Shown here: positions 1-9,110 of the stretch, piece by piece | How positions within the stretch are numbered: the stretch's first letter is position 1 | Layout: each line of letters begins with the position of its first letter | DNA from: Streptomyces sp. NBS 14/10 | GTDB lineage: Bacteria; Actinomycetota; Actinomycetes; Streptomycetales; Streptomycetaceae | Assembly (NCBI RefSeq): GCF_002224125.1 | Contig: NZ_NCSM01000023.1 | Coordinates: 1 to 64,000 of the forward strand | Direction of reading: 5' to 3' | Length of the DNA: 64,000 nucleotides | Translations under genes and position numbers: made by a program | The notes under the pieces: model-generated | The model's database searches: none | Told to the model about the DNA's origin: nothing | What the model saw: the letters and a program-made list of their open reading frames with translations, nothing else

Positions 1-749
1 CCCCGCTGCCGCGCAAACTCCAGGAAAATGCGTGGGGTCGACATGACCGCCACTCCACCCGCCAGTGCCATGGAGCATTCCTCGGCCCGCAGTGCCTGGC
101 AGGCCAGATGCAACGCCACCAGCGACGACGAACACGCCGTGTCCACGGTGACCGCAGGCCCTTCCAAGCCCAGCGTGTAAGCGATTCGGCCCGAGGCGAT
201 GCTTCCCGCGCTGCCGGTGAGGATGAATCCCTCGGCGGACTCCGGGGGCCTTGAGGCGTGTCCGACGGGGTAGTCCGGTGGGTTGATGCCGGCGAACACG
301 GCGGTCCGGCTGCCGCGTACGGAGGTCGGGTCGATGCCGGCGTGCTCGAAAGCCTCCCAGGAGGTCTCCAGCAGCAGCCGCTGCTGCGGATCCATCGCCA
401 GCGCCTCACGGGGTGAGGTCTCGAAGAAGTCGGCGTCGAATCCGGCGGCGTCGTAGAGGAAGCCACCGTGTCGCGTGTAGCAGGTGCCGGATCGGTCCGG
501 GTTCGGGTCGTACAGCCGCTCGATGTCCCAGCCACGGTCGGTGGGGAAGTCCCCGATCGCGTCCCGCTCCGCCACGATCAGCTGCCAGAACTCCTCCGCG
601 GACCGTACCTCGCCCGGGAAGCGGCAGGCCATGCCGACAATGGCGATGGGTTCTTGCTCCCGCTCGGTGACCTCGTAAAGACGACGGCGAGTCCGGTCCA
701 GGTCCGCGGTCACTCGCTTCAGGTAGCTGAGGAGTTCGTCTTCGTGCAC
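1..749 (-). CDS. Type I modular polyketide synthase, N-terminal part (runs off left edge)
   Basis: The frame reads from about 749 down to base 1 without a stop, so only about 249 N-terminal residues are present. It opens with a short helical docking segment ([12 protein letters not shown], then an Arg-rich stretch) typical of actinobacterial PKS N-termini. A ketosynthase follows: [14 protein letters not shown], then [10 protein letters not shown], then the active-site [14 protein letters not shown] at about residue 200, so the nucleophilic Cys is intact. GTG 749 is chosen because it gives the usual docking-peptide length; an in-frame GTG at 785 is possible and neither has a strong ribosome site. 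It is separated from the PKS cluster at 17-37 kb by unrelated metabolic genes, so it probably belongs to another pathway to the left. Confidence 0.9.
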   Translation of the reverse strand, partial: MHEDELLSYLKRVTADLDRTRRRLYEVTEREQEPIAIVGMACRFPGEVRSAEEFWQLIVAERDAIGDFPTDRGWDIERLYDPNPDRSGTCYTRHGGFLYDAAGFDADFFETSPREALAMDPQQRLLLETSWEAFEHAGIDPTSVRGSRTAVFAGINPPDYPVGHASRPPESAEGFILTGSAGSIASGRIAYTLGLEGPAVTVDTACSSSLVALHLACQALRAEECSMALAGGVAVMSTPRIFLEFARQR

Positions 750-955
750 CAAAGTGGGATCACTTTCTCGAGCGTCCTTGAACACGCATGGCAGCTCGGC
801 AGAGGCAGCAGTCAGAAGCAGACGTTCATGGACTTATATGCCAGTGCGGAAGAACGGCGGTCGCATTGGACTTGAATGCACCTCGAGTAGCGGCGCGAGC
901 GCCGCCGGTCCGTGCCGAAAAGAGTTCGACGCGCCGAAAGTGTTCGGGGAGACAG

Positions 956-1002
956 CTGGGCCCGCTGCTCCCACCACGGGGGTATGGGAACAGCGGGCCC
1001 AG
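956..1002. terminator. Strong hairpin, probable transcription terminator
   Basis: An 18-bp inverted repeat (arms 956-973 and 985-1002, one G-T-compatible mismatch) surrounds an 11-base loop. It lies 24 bp beyond the stop of the amidase-domain gene at 1026 and upstream of the PKS at 1-749. It probably ends transcription of the amidase gene and insulates the PKS promoter, which must lie in roughly 750-955. There is no T-tract, as is common in Streptomyces. Confidence 0.75.
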
Positions 1003-1025
1003 GCGGCCGAGATGGTGGCCGGGTA

Positions 1026-2177
1026 TCAGGTGCGGTAGGCGTAGTACGCGGAGTTCGGGTACGACGAGAGGAGGCTGGACAGCGACCGTCGGTAGGTGTC
1101 GGTGTCGTGGTAGGTGAGGTACGGGACGCCGCTCGTGCTCCGGTACGAGGTGATCATGGTGTGATCCTTGGCGCCGTCTTTGTCGAAGTCCACCTGAAGG
1201 ACGTCACCGATGTCCATCTGGTAGGCGTTCGTGAGGGCGGTGGTCCGCTTCGCGGTCTGCGTGAACCAGGACCACTCGTTGACGCCGATCCAGGTGTCGG
1301 ACTGGCTCGACGTGTTGTACCACCAGGTGTCGTAGTCCTCGGTGGAGGTGGAGTCGTTTTTCCAGCCGCCCGCGTAGAGGGACTGGCTGATGTAGTTGGT
1401 GCAGTCCCCGCCTGCGCTGTTGAAGCGGCGGTAGGCGGTGTTGTAGTTCTTCCAGTACTTCTCGGCGTACGTCGCCATCGCCGCGTAGTTGTACGTGGTG
1501 CCGGTGCCGAGGTTCTTGGGCTTGGCCGGCGCCGGGTACGTGGTGGCGGCGCGGGGGGCGTCGATGATGGCGCTCGGGCGCACCGGCGCCGTCTTCGTCG
1601 CCGGGACGGGCTCGTTGATCGCGCGGGGGCCCTTGTCCGTGCGGCGGACATTCACCAGCTGCCAGGTGCCGTCCGTCTGTGCCGTGAAGGTGAGTTCGTG
1701 GTGCGCGGTGAAGCCGGTGGTCGGGGGCTCGTCGCCGCGGATCTTCTCGTAGGTGAGGGTGGTGGCTTCGGTGACGCGGACCGTGGCCTTCCGCCCCTCC
1801 ACACGGGTGCTGTCGACGGTGGTCTTCGTGTCGGCGTCGCTGTAGGCCTCACCGAGCACGGCCAGCCGGGCGCGCGTGTCCTGCACGGAGGCCAGGCTGG
1901 TGCTCTCCGCACGGGAGGCCGCGGGCGAGAGCCGCACGTTGCCCTGCGACTTCACTGCCGTGCGGGCGAGTTGGGGCCGGTCGAGCAGAGCGGCGGTGCG
2001 GTCGGTCAGTACGGCGTCCGCTATTCGGCCGAAGGACGCGATGGTCGTCTGCGTCGCCGCGGGCGCCGAGTCGTCGGCGGTGGCGTCGGCTGCGTGGGCG
2101 GCGGACAGGGGCAGCAGCGTGGCGGACAGCACTGCCGCGGCCACGGTTGAGTAACGGCTCAACGTCCGAGATCTCAC
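1026..2177 (-). CDS. Secreted amidase-domain protein (amidase_6-like)
   Basis: 383 residues. A signal peptide of about 29 residues ends at an AHA cleavage site. The middle part (about 45-190) looks like a helical/SnoaL-like N-domain common in this family. The C-terminal 150 residues match the actinobacterial 'putative amidase domain': YAEKYWKNYN, then GGDCTNYISQ with a candidate catalytic Cys at about 259, then KDHTMITSY with a candidate His at about 339. The arrangement resembles NlpC/P60-type Cys-His hydrolases, so an extracellular peptidoglycan or peptide amide target is plausible but unproven. The start is GTG 2177, with AAGGAGA 8 nt upstream. It is a single gene followed by a strong hairpin. 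Confidence 0.85.
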   Translation of the reverse strand: MRSRTLSRYSTVAAAVLSATLLPLSAAHAADATADDSAPAATQTTIASFGRIADAVLTDRTAALLDRPQLARTAVKSQGNVRLSPAASRAESTSLASVQDTRARLAVLGEAYSDADTKTTVDSTRVEGRKATVRVTEATTLTYEKIRGDEPPTTGFTAHHELTFTAQTDGTWQLVNVRRTDKGPRAINEPVPATKTAPVRPSAIIDAPRAATTYPAPAKPKNLGTGTTYNYAAMATYAEKYWKNYNTAYRRFNSAGGDCTNYISQSLYAGGWKNDSTSTEDYDTWWYNTSSQSDTWIGVNEWSWFTQTAKRTTALTNAYQMDIGDVLQVDFDKDGAKDHTMITSYRSTSGVPYLTYHDTDTYRRSLSSLLSSYPNSAYYAYRT

Positions 2178-2382
2178 TGGGATTCTCCTTGACCCCGGGT
2201 GGTCTGACCCGGGTGTCCGTCATCTTTGCACGTTCTCCTCAACCTCCTCAGTTGCTTCACGATATGTCCGGTCTGACGCGGTCCCTTCGCGGTCGATCGC
2301 CGGGCCTGCCCGCCCGCACTACCCGCCGGCCCCACCCGCCGCCCCGGACGGAGATGTCCGTGCCGCCTGCTATCCAGGAGCC

Positions 2383-2958
2383 ATGGAAGACACGACGTAC
2401 CCCGAATTGCTCGGGACCATTGATGAGTTCGCCGGGACACTGGACCGGAAGGAGCAGGTAGCCCGCCTTTACGACCTGATGGCTCCGCTGCTCGACCGTG
2501 TTGCGCAGGAGGATGAGGAGTTCAGCGATGAGCCTGTGCTGACGCCCGGGGATGTGGTGCGCGGGCTCCGTCAAGTTGCCGGCGGCGAGCCGGGCGATGT
2601 CGATGCGGTCTATGACCAGCTGACCGCCATGGGCCTGTACTACTGCGAGGATCAGGACCCGGAGCGGCATGTGGTGTCCCAGACGGCGTTCGCGGCGGCG
2701 GTCTGGCTGCGCCTGCTGACCGGCCGGGAGTTGCAAACGACAAGCCTTGATGACGACGAGGATCTGGTCCCGCCCTTCGCTCCCTCGGAGTTCGCGCAGA
2801 TCATCGACCTTCTGGCCTGGACTCGATCGGGTCAGACGTACATGTTCTGGGGGGATGCCCTCACCAATCCCGACTTCTGTGATTTTCCGGCCGCTATACG
2901 CGAGCTCGGGGCGATACACATGGAGATCACGGCCTCATGGCGCCGGAAGAATGGGTGA
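2383..2958 (+). CDS. Hypothetical acidic protein
   Basis: 191 residues, rich in Asp and Glu, with no signal peptide or membrane segment. I do not recognise a family. It is mainly helical in appearance, with a Leu-rich N-terminal third, a DDDED acidic patch near residue 125 and an aromatic C-terminal third. ATG 2383 has AGGAG a few bases upstream. Its stop overlaps the ATG (2951) of the next gene, so the two are probably translated together and may act together. It is divergent from the secreted amidase gene with about 205 bp between. Confidence 0.75.
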   Translation: MEDTTYPELLGTIDEFAGTLDRKEQVARLYDLMAPLLDRVAQEDEEFSDEPVLTPGDVVRGLRQVAGGEPGDVDAVYDQLTAMGLYYCEDQDPERHVVSQTAFAAAVWLRLLTGRELQTTSLDDDEDLVPPFAPSEFAQIIDLLAWTRSGQTYMFWGDALTNPDFCDFPAAIRELGAIHMEITASWRRKNG

Positions 2959-4087
2959 CGGTGCTGTCATGGGCGACGCAACACAACACACGCTCCGTGG
3001 ATTCGCGGAGGTCCTGGTCCGGCTGGGCATAGCGACGGAGGAGCAGACCGCGGTCGGTCTGGCGGAAGCCGCCGGGATCGGCATGGACCTTGATGAGGAC
3101 TTCGGCAACCCCGACGAGCTGACCTTCCTCGTCGGCGAATGCGGGCTCGGCTTCCAGACGCCCGAAAAGGCGATGGGCGATCTCGAGGACGGCTATGAGG
3201 AGTTGCTGCTCGACGCGGCGGCGTGCGTGGGCGGCTCGGTGGTGGTCGACGATGTCGAGCTGGTGAAGGACGAGGACGGAGAGCAGTATCTGCACTTCCG
3301 GCGCAACGGCCGGTCGATATGGCACCCGGCGGAACACCTCTCCGACAGCACGCGCTACATGGACTGGAACACCACCTTCGAGGCCATAGGCGACCTCGTG
3401 CCCGGCAACGACGATCCACGGAGTTTTTACCAGCTGGACGGGGATGCCTATGACGCCTGGTGGCTTCTGCTCACACCCGAACAGGCCGAGGGCCTGAAGG
3501 AGTTCGGTCTGCCGTTGCCGGTGGATGTCGGCAATTGGGTGCGTGACAAGACGCCCACGGCGGAACCCGGCACGCCCGCGTGGTACATGGAGGACGACCG
3601 CCTGCACGCCGACAAGGAGTCCCGCCGGTGTCTTGACGCGTGGCTGACCCCCATGGGCGCCGCACTGGACCGGTGGCGTACGGCCCATCTGCCCGATGAC
3701 TTCCCCTTCGACTACTCACCGGACTCGCTCTTGGTGCTGGAGAGGCTTGTGCTGGACCGTTTCGACGGCCCCGCCGCGCTGCAGGCGGCAGCCGATGCCG
3801 GAGACGAGTTCCACGCGGGAGCGGTGCGGTACGTCGGTGAGACCGCGCTGCGGATGTGGCCGTGCCGTTGGACGTACCGGCACTCCGACGACCCCTTGAT
3901 GGTGTTCGCCAACGAGCCGATGATCTGTCCCAACGCCCCGCAGGGTTTCGCATGGGATGTCTCTCCCCGCTACGCGCTGCACACCCTCGTACAAGACCGC
4001 ACGCCTCATGGCCTGCGGGAGTACCTGAGCACGGTCGGGGATGCGGTCGACAGCCACCACAAGGCGCTCCGCGCCCGTACCCGCTAG
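2951..4087 (+). CDS. Hypothetical cytoplasmic protein, partner of the preceding gene
   Basis: 378 residues from ATG 2951, or 372 from ATG 2969, which has a better-spaced GGTGA ribosome site. ATG 2951 overlaps the upstream stop. The protein is acidic and soluble, with many Trp and Asp. No domain is recognised. The N-terminal 100 residues repeat the composition of the upstream protein (acidic helices), then a WHPAEHLSD and SDSTRYMDWNTTFEA region follows. The coupling to the 191-residue gene suggests a two-protein unit. Function unknown. Confidence 0.75.
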   Translation: MGDGAVMGDATQHTLRGFAEVLVRLGIATEEQTAVGLAEAAGIGMDLDEDFGNPDELTFLVGECGLGFQTPEKAMGDLEDGYEELLLDAAACVGGSVVVDDVELVKDEDGEQYLHFRRNGRSIWHPAEHLSDSTRYMDWNTTFEAIGDLVPGNDDPRSFYQLDGDAYDAWWLLLTPEQAEGLKEFGLPLPVDVGNWVRDKTPTAEPGTPAWYMEDDRLHADKESRRCLDAWLTPMGAALDRWRTAHLPDDFPFDYSPDSLLVLERLVLDRFDGPAALQAAADAGDEFHAGAVRYVGETALRMWPCRWTYRHSDDPLMVFANEPMICPNAPQGFAWDVSPRYALHTLVQDRTPHGLREYLSTVGDAVDSHHKALRARTR

Positions 4088-4115
4088 CCGGCCAGCCTCC
4101 AGCGGCGTCCGCTTG

Positions 4116-4808
4116 TCACGCCCGCCAGCTGTACCGGCGCTCCGGCCGGCCGGCGCTGCCGTAGCGCAGTGCGACATCGGCGTGGCCGGTGTCGTGGAAG
4201 TACTCCAGGTAGCGGCGGGCGCTCACCCTGGAGACGCCGGTGGCGGTCGCCGTCTCGGTGGCGGAGAGGGTGCCGTCCGTGTCGCGGAGCGCCCGTTCGA
4301 TCAGGTCGGCGGTTTCCACGCTCATGCCCTTCGGCAGGGCGTTGCCCGCCGCGGGTGCGAACGCCCCGGCCAGGGCGCGGTCCACGTCGGCCTGGCCGCG
4401 GACGACGGTGGTGAGCAGGCGCCCGCGCCGGGTTGCGTACCGTTCGAGGCGGGGCTGCAGATCCTCGTAGTCGAAGGGCTTGAGGAGGTAGTCGACGACG
4501 CCGTGGCGTACGGCGTCGCGCACCGCCTCGGCCTCGCGGGCCGCGCTGATGACCAGGACGTCGCAGTCGTGTCCGGCGGTGCGCAGCCGCGGGATGACGT
4601 CGAGACCGAAGACATCCGGCAGGTACAGGTCGAGCAGGACGAGGTCGGGGCGCAGCTCGTCCACGGCCTTGATCGCCTGCTCGCCGGTGTGGGCGGTGCC
4701 GACGACCCGGAAGGAGGGCACTCGTTCGACGAATGTGCGGTGGACCCGGGCGACCATGAAGTCGTCGTCGACGACCAGGACGTCGATGGTGCCGGTCGGC
4801 TCGGTCAT
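4116..4808 (-). CDS. CitB/DcuR-family response regulator
   Basis: 230 residues. The receiver domain (about 1-120) has the acidic triad in VDDD, the phospho-acceptor Asp at about 60 in LLDLYLP and the conserved Lys at about 110 in YLLKPF. The C-terminal part (about 170-230) is a winged-helix-like region, with TATATGVSRVSARRYLEYF as the recognition segment, typical of regulators of citrate/C4-dicarboxylate systems. The start ATG 4808 follows AGGAG by 7 nt and overlaps the kinase stop by 4 bp, so kinase and regulator are translationally coupled. Likely targets are the neighbouring tctC-like gene and the permease. Confidence 0.93.
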   Translation of the reverse strand: MTEPTGTIDVLVVDDDFMVARVHRTFVERVPSFRVVGTAHTGEQAIKAVDELRPDLVLLDLYLPDVFGLDVIPRLRTAGHDCDVLVISAAREAEAVRDAVRHGVVDYLLKPFDYEDLQPRLERYATRRGRLLTTVVRGQADVDRALAGAFAPAAGNALPKGMSVETADLIERALRDTDGTLSATETATATGVSRVSARRYLEYFHDTGHADVALRYGSAGRPERRYSWRA

Positions 4809-6517
4809 GGGGTAGCTCCTTCCGCCACCGCGCCGGTGGGGTGGCCGACGGACATGCGCGCGGTGAACATGGCGCCCTCGGCCGTATTGGTGACCGCGAT
4901 CTCTCCGCCGCGGCGCTCGCAGACGAGACGGGTCAGGGCGAGCCCGATACCGCGCTCGCCCTCCTGCGCGGCCTTGGTGGTGAAGCCGTGTGCGAAGACT
5001 TCCTGCGCGAGTTCGGGGGCGACGCCGGGGCCGGAGTCGCGGACCACGATCTCCACGCTGGCTGCGTCCTGCCGCAGCTCGACCTCCACCCACGCCTCGT
5101 CACGCGGGACGCCGCCGTGGAGCGAGCCGTGGAGCGTGCCGTCGGGCTCGCCCGCGGTGGCCGCGTCGATGGCGTTGTCGACGAGGTTGCCGACCACCGT
5201 CGCCACGTCGGCGGCGTCTTCCGGGGCGAGGCGGCCAAGACCCGTACGGTCGGAGATGCGCAGGGCGACCTTCCGCTCGGCGGCCTGGGCGGACTTCGCC
5301 ATCAGCAGCGCGGCGACGGCGGTGTCGCGGACCCGGCGGCCGACGGTCATGTCGAGTGACTGGCGGCGCTGGTTCAACGCGCGGATGTAGCGCACCACCT
5401 CGTCCTGCTCGCCGATCTGGATCAGCCCGGAGATGGTGTGCAGCTGGTTGGCGAACTCGTGCGCCTGTGCGCGCAGCAACTCGGAGGTGCTGCGGAAGGA
5501 ACCGATTTCGCGCTCCAGGTGGGCCAGTTCCGTACGGTCGCGCAGGGTGGCCACGGAGCCGAGCAGCCGTCCGTCCTTGGTGACCGTCATCCGGTTCATG
5601 ACCAGGACGCGGCCGTGGCGGACGACGACCTCGTCGCGCGGGCCCGCGGCGGTGTCCTGCGCCCCGGTCAGCACGTCGAGCAGCCGTCCGTCGATGCCGA
5701 GCTCGGCCACGGTCCGGCCCACGCTGTCCTCGGGCAGCTCGAGCAGCCGTCTGCCCACGTCGTTGACGAGGGTGAGGCGGTGCTGTGGGTCCAGGGCTAC
5801 GACGCCCTCGGCGATGCCGTACAGCATGGCCTCGCGGTGCTCGGCAAGTCCGGTGATCTCGCGTGGCTCCAGTCCGAGTGTCTGGCGTTTCACCCGCCGG
5901 GCGAGCAGCCAGGAGCCGACGACGCCGAGCGCACTGGCGACGCCGAGGTAGATCAGCAGATACGAGGAGGCGCCGCTGAGCCGCTGCCACACCGTCGGGG
6001 ACGCCTCGCCGACCATGACCGTGCCCAGCCTCCGGCCCACGTCGTCCCCCGTCGTGCCGAGCACCGGCACCTGGGCCACCAGCTCCCGGTTGCCGTCCCA
6101 GGCCAGCGAGCCGGACCAGCCCCGGCCCGCGCCGACCCCCTCGCCCAGCGGCAGCCGGTCGCCGACCACTGTGGGGTTCGTCGAGCTGACGACACGGCCG
6201 TCGCGGTCGGCCACCGTCACCGAGGTGACATCGGACTGCACCTGGGTGGAGTGCACCAGAGGAGCCAGGGCCTCGGCGGGCGCGGGTTTCGTCAGGCGGC
6301 TGTGCACGAGCGGGTGGGCGGCCAGCTGCTCGGCCAGCGCGCTCACCCGCCGGCCTTCGACCCGGTTGAAGGTGGCCTCCGACTGTGCGAGCGAGACCGC
6401 GGCGACCGCCAGCAGCACCACCACGACGATGGCGAGCTGGAGCACCAGCATCTCGCCCGCGAGCGTTTGGCGACGGAACGCGGCGACCACAATGAACTCA
6501 ATCTCTCCTGGTGACAC
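4805..6517 (-). CDS. CitA/DcuS-family sensor histidine kinase
   Basis: About 570 residues. Two membrane helices (about 24-44 and 185-206) bracket an extracytoplasmic PAS-like sensor domain. A cytoplasmic PAS domain follows (about 220-330). The phospho-acceptor His, about residue 353, sits in AHEFANQLHT, the CitA/DcuS-type H-box. The ATPase domain has GNLVDNAIDAA (N box), DSGPGV (G1) and GERGIGLAL (G2). I prefer GTG 6517, which has GGGAGAG 11 nt upstream. ATG 6553 would leave only 35 bp to the divergent tctC-like gene, too little for two promoters. This family senses citrate and C4-dicarboxylates; the ligand here is unknown. Confidence 0.92.
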   Translation of the reverse strand: MSPGEIEFIVVAAFRRQTLAGEMLVLQLAIVVVVLLAVAAVSLAQSEATFNRVEGRRVSALAEQLAAHPLVHSRLTKPAPAEALAPLVHSTQVQSDVTSVTVADRDGRVVSSTNPTVVGDRLPLGEGVGAGRGWSGSLAWDGNRELVAQVPVLGTTGDDVGRRLGTVMVGEASPTVWQRLSGASSYLLIYLGVASALGVVGSWLLARRVKRQTLGLEPREITGLAEHREAMLYGIAEGVVALDPQHRLTLVNDVGRRLLELPEDSVGRTVAELGIDGRLLDVLTGAQDTAAGPRDEVVVRHGRVLVMNRMTVTKDGRLLGSVATLRDRTELAHLEREIGSFRSTSELLRAQAHEFANQLHTISGLIQIGEQDEVVRYIRALNQRRQSLDMTVGRRVRDTAVAALLMAKSAQAAERKVALRISDRTGLGRLAPEDAADVATVVGNLVDNAIDAATAGEPDGTLHGSLHGGVPRDEAWVEVELRQDAASVEIVVRDSGPGVAPELAQEVFAHGFTTKAAQEGERGIGLALTRLVCERRGGEIAVTNTAEGAMFTARMSVGHPTGAVAEGATP

Positions 6518-6588
6518 AACCTGGGCGACTCTCCCGCCAGGCCGCACAATCATGACGTCCGCCGTGCGAGAAGCGAAAGGGAGGTGCC

Positions 6589-7575
6589 ATGAGAGGACGT
6601 ACCCGAGCCCTGTCGGGCACCGTCGCCCTCCTGCTCTCGCTGGTGCTCGGCGGCTGCGGCGCCTGGCCGGACACCGGAGCGGCCGATGACGGTCTGCGCA
6701 TTCTGGTGCCCAATACGGCCGGCGGCGGGTACGACACCACGGCCCGTACGGTGGCCCGTGTGCTGGAGGAAACCGGCACCGCCTCGGATGTGCAGGTGTT
6801 CAATCTGCCGGGTGCCGGTGGAACGGTGGGTCTTCGGCGGACCGTCAACGAACGAGGCAACGGCCGGCTCGCCCTCCAGATGGGCCTCGGGGTCCTCGGC
6901 GCGTCGCATGTCGTGCACGCTCGGGTGACCGTACGGCAGACCACCCCGATCGCGCGCCTCATCGAGGAGCCCGAGGCGGTGGTGGTCCGCAAGGACTCGC
7001 CGTACCGCACGGTCGAGGACCTGGTCACCGCGTGGCGGACGGGCCCGCGGCGGGTCAGGGTCGGCGGCGGCTCCTCTCTGGGCGGCCCGGACCACCTGTT
7101 CCCCATGGAGCTGGCCAGGACCGTCGGAATCGCTCCCCGGCAGGTGAGGTACGTCGCCTACGACGGCGGTGGCGGCGATCTGCTGCCCGCGCTGCTTGAC
7201 GGCAGGGTCGACTTCGCCACCAGTGGCATCGGCGAGTTCCTGGACCAGATCCAGGCGGGCCAGCTGCGGGTGCTCGCGGTCACCAGCGACCGGCCGGTGG
7301 CCGCGCTGCCCGGTGTGCCGACCCTGAAGGCGTCCGGTATCGACCTGGTGTTCCACAACTGGCGGGGGATCGTTGCCCCGCCCGGCATCAGTCCCGAGGA
7401 CCGCAAGCGCTGGATCCGGGCGCTGACCGCGCTGCACTCCTCGCGGCAGTGGAAGGCCGAGCTCATCCGGCACGGCTGGACCGACGCCTTCATCACCGGT
7501 GGCGCCTTCGGCGCCTACCTCGAGCGGCAGGACGCCGCGGTGGCCGACCTGGTCACACGCCTCGCACTCGACTGA
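6589..7575 (+). CDS. TctC-family tricarboxylate-binding lipoprotein (orphan)
   Basis: 328 residues. The signal sequence ends in a lipobox (LVLGGC, Cys23), so it is a membrane-anchored receptor in this Gram-positive setting. The mature part matches the TctC/Bug family: LVPNTAGGGYDTTAR near the N-terminus, NLPGAGGTVG, and GVPTLKASG toward the end. Such proteins normally feed TctAB permeases, but no tctA or tctB lies in the window. It is divergent from a CitA-type kinase and followed by a GntP-family permease. It may supply that permease or act as a ligand-sensing partner of the kinase, as described for Bordetella Bct proteins. Start ATG 6589 with GGGAGG upstream. Confidence 0.92.
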   Translation: MRGRTRALSGTVALLLSLVLGGCGAWPDTGAADDGLRILVPNTAGGGYDTTARTVARVLEETGTASDVQVFNLPGAGGTVGLRRTVNERGNGRLALQMGLGVLGASHVVHARVTVRQTTPIARLIEEPEAVVVRKDSPYRTVEDLVTAWRTGPRRVRVGGGSSLGGPDHLFPMELARTVGIAPRQVRYVAYDGGGGDLLPALLDGRVDFATSGIGEFLDQIQAGQLRVLAVTSDRPVAALPGVPTLKASGIDLVFHNWRGIVAPPGISPEDRKRWIRALTALHSSRQWKAELIRHGWTDAFITGGAFGAYLERQDAAVADLVTRLALD

Positions 7576-7655
7576 CCGCCTCCCGCACGGTTGACCACCT
7601 CTCCCCACGGTGCTCGTCCCGCAGGTCACGCATGCCTTCTTTCCGTCCCTTGGTT

Positions 7656-7665
7656 CGTATATACG
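7656..7665. promoter_or_regulatory. 10-bp palindrome upstream of the GntP-family gene
   Basis: CGTATATACG is a perfect palindrome ending 4 bp before the ribosome site (GAAAGG, 7669-7674) of the permease gene. Its AT-rich core stands out in this GC-rich DNA. It could be an operator for a GntR-type or other repressor acting on the permease separately from tctC. No regulator is assigned. Confidence 0.35.
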
Positions 7666-7682
7666 TTCGAAAGGTATTCCGT

Positions 7683-9110
7683 ATGACCACACACACCTGG
7701 TGGCTGCTGCTGATCCTGACGGTGGCGATCGCCGCACTGATCTACCTGATCAACTCACGGCTGCGCGTCCACCCCTTCGTCGCACTGATCGTCGTGACCG
7801 TCGCCACCGGACTCGCGGCCGGCGAACCGGTGGCCAAACTGATCGACTCGATCGAGGAAGGCGCGGGCGGCACCCTCGGGGACGTCGGTGTCACGCTGGC
7901 GCTGGGCGCCATGCTTGGCCGGCTGCTGTCCGACTCCGGAGCGACCGACGCCATCGCCCGCGGCCTCGTCGAACGCGCCGACACCCGCAGGCTGCCCTGG
8001 CTGGTCGGCGCGGTGGCGTTCGTCATCGGCATCCCCATGTTCTTCGAGGTGGGCCTGATCGTGCTGCTGCCGCTGATCTTCAGCGTGGCCCGTCGGCTCG
8101 AGGGGCAGGGCGGCACCAAGGGCAGCCCGTATGTGCTGCTCGGCGTCCCGGCCATCGCCTCCCTGTCCACCCTGCACGGCATGCTGCCGCCCCACCCCGG
8201 CCCGCTGACCGCCATGACCGGCCTGCACGCCGACCTCGGCCTCACCCTCGTCGTCGGCGTCGTCTGCGCCATCCCCACCGTCATCCTGGCCGGCCCCGTC
8301 TACGCCCGCTGGATCGCGCCCCGGCTGCCCGAGGTCCGCCCGGACGCTGAGCTCGTGGCCCAGTTCACCGGCGCCGGACAGGGACCCGCGGCGGCTTCGT
8401 CGGGGCCCGGCGCGCAGTCGCGTACGGACGCGGCTCCCCGCTCCGGTGTGTCCGTCGGGCTGGCCGTGGCGGCCGTGCTCGTTCCGGTCGCGCTCATGCT
8501 GCTGCGTACGCTGGCCGAAACGCTGCTCGACGCGTCCAGCGGGCTGCGCGCCGGCCTCGCCTTCGCGGGGGAACCGCTGGTGGCGATGTTGGCCGGTGTG
8601 CTCTTCGCCCTCGGCGTGACCATCGTCGGCGGTGGCCGCTCGGGGGAGGAGACCCACGCCTCCCTGACCAACAGCCTCAAGTCCATCGCCGCGATCCTCC
8701 TCATCATCGGCGGTGGGGGCGCGTTCAAGCAGGTCCTTCAGGACTCGGGCATCGGCGACGCCATCGCGTCGGCAGCCGAAGGAGCCCATATCAACGTGAT
8801 CCTGCTGGGCTGGCTCATCGCGCTGCTGCTCTCGCTGACCACGGGCTCGGCCACCGTCGGCATCGTCTCCGCGACCGGCATCGTGGCTCCGCTGATCGGT
8901 GGCGGCGGAGGCATGGAGGCGTCGCTTCTCGTGGTCGCGATCGGCGCCGGCTCCCTCGGCCTCAACTACGTCAACCACGCCGGTTTCTGGCTGGTGAAGG
9001 AGTCGTTCGGCATGGACCTCGCCCAGGCAGCCAAGACCCAGACCGTCGTGCAGACCCTGGTCAGCGTGCTCGGCCTGCTCATGGCCCTGCTGCTGTCGGT
9101 GTTCGTCTGA
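7683..9110 (+). CDS. GntP-family (gluconate/H+ symporter-type) permease
   Basis: 475 residues, almost entirely hydrophobic, with about 12 or more predicted membrane segments. It shows GntP-family features: INSRLRVHPFVALI near the N-terminus, FEVGLIVLLPLIFS, LHGMLPPHPGP, and TTGSATVGIVSATG with NYVNHAGFWLVKE near the C-terminus. The family imports gluconate and related sugar acids with protons. The start ATG 7683 has GAAAGG 8 nt upstream; longer readings into the tctC gene are not needed. The context (CitA/CitB pair, TctC lipoprotein) suggests a hydroxycarboxylate substrate regulated by the two-component system. Confidence 0.93.
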   Translation: MTTHTWWLLLILTVAIAALIYLINSRLRVHPFVALIVVTVATGLAAGEPVAKLIDSIEEGAGGTLGDVGVTLALGAMLGRLLSDSGATDAIARGLVERADTRRLPWLVGAVAFVIGIPMFFEVGLIVLLPLIFSVARRLEGQGGTKGSPYVLLGVPAIASLSTLHGMLPPHPGPLTAMTGLHADLGLTLVVGVVCAIPTVILAGPVYARWIAPRLPEVRPDAELVAQFTGAGQGPAAASSGPGAQSRTDAAPRSGVSVGLAVAAVLVPVALMLLRTLAETLLDASSGLRAGLAFAGEPLVAMLAGVLFALGVTIVGGGRSGEETHASLTNSLKSIAAILLIIGGGGAFKQVLQDSGIGDAIASAAEGAHINVILLGWLIALLLSLTTGSATVGIVSATGIVAPLIGGGGGMEASLLVVAIGAGSLGLNYVNHAGFWLVKESFGMDLAQAAKTQTVVQTLVSVLGLLMALLLSVFV

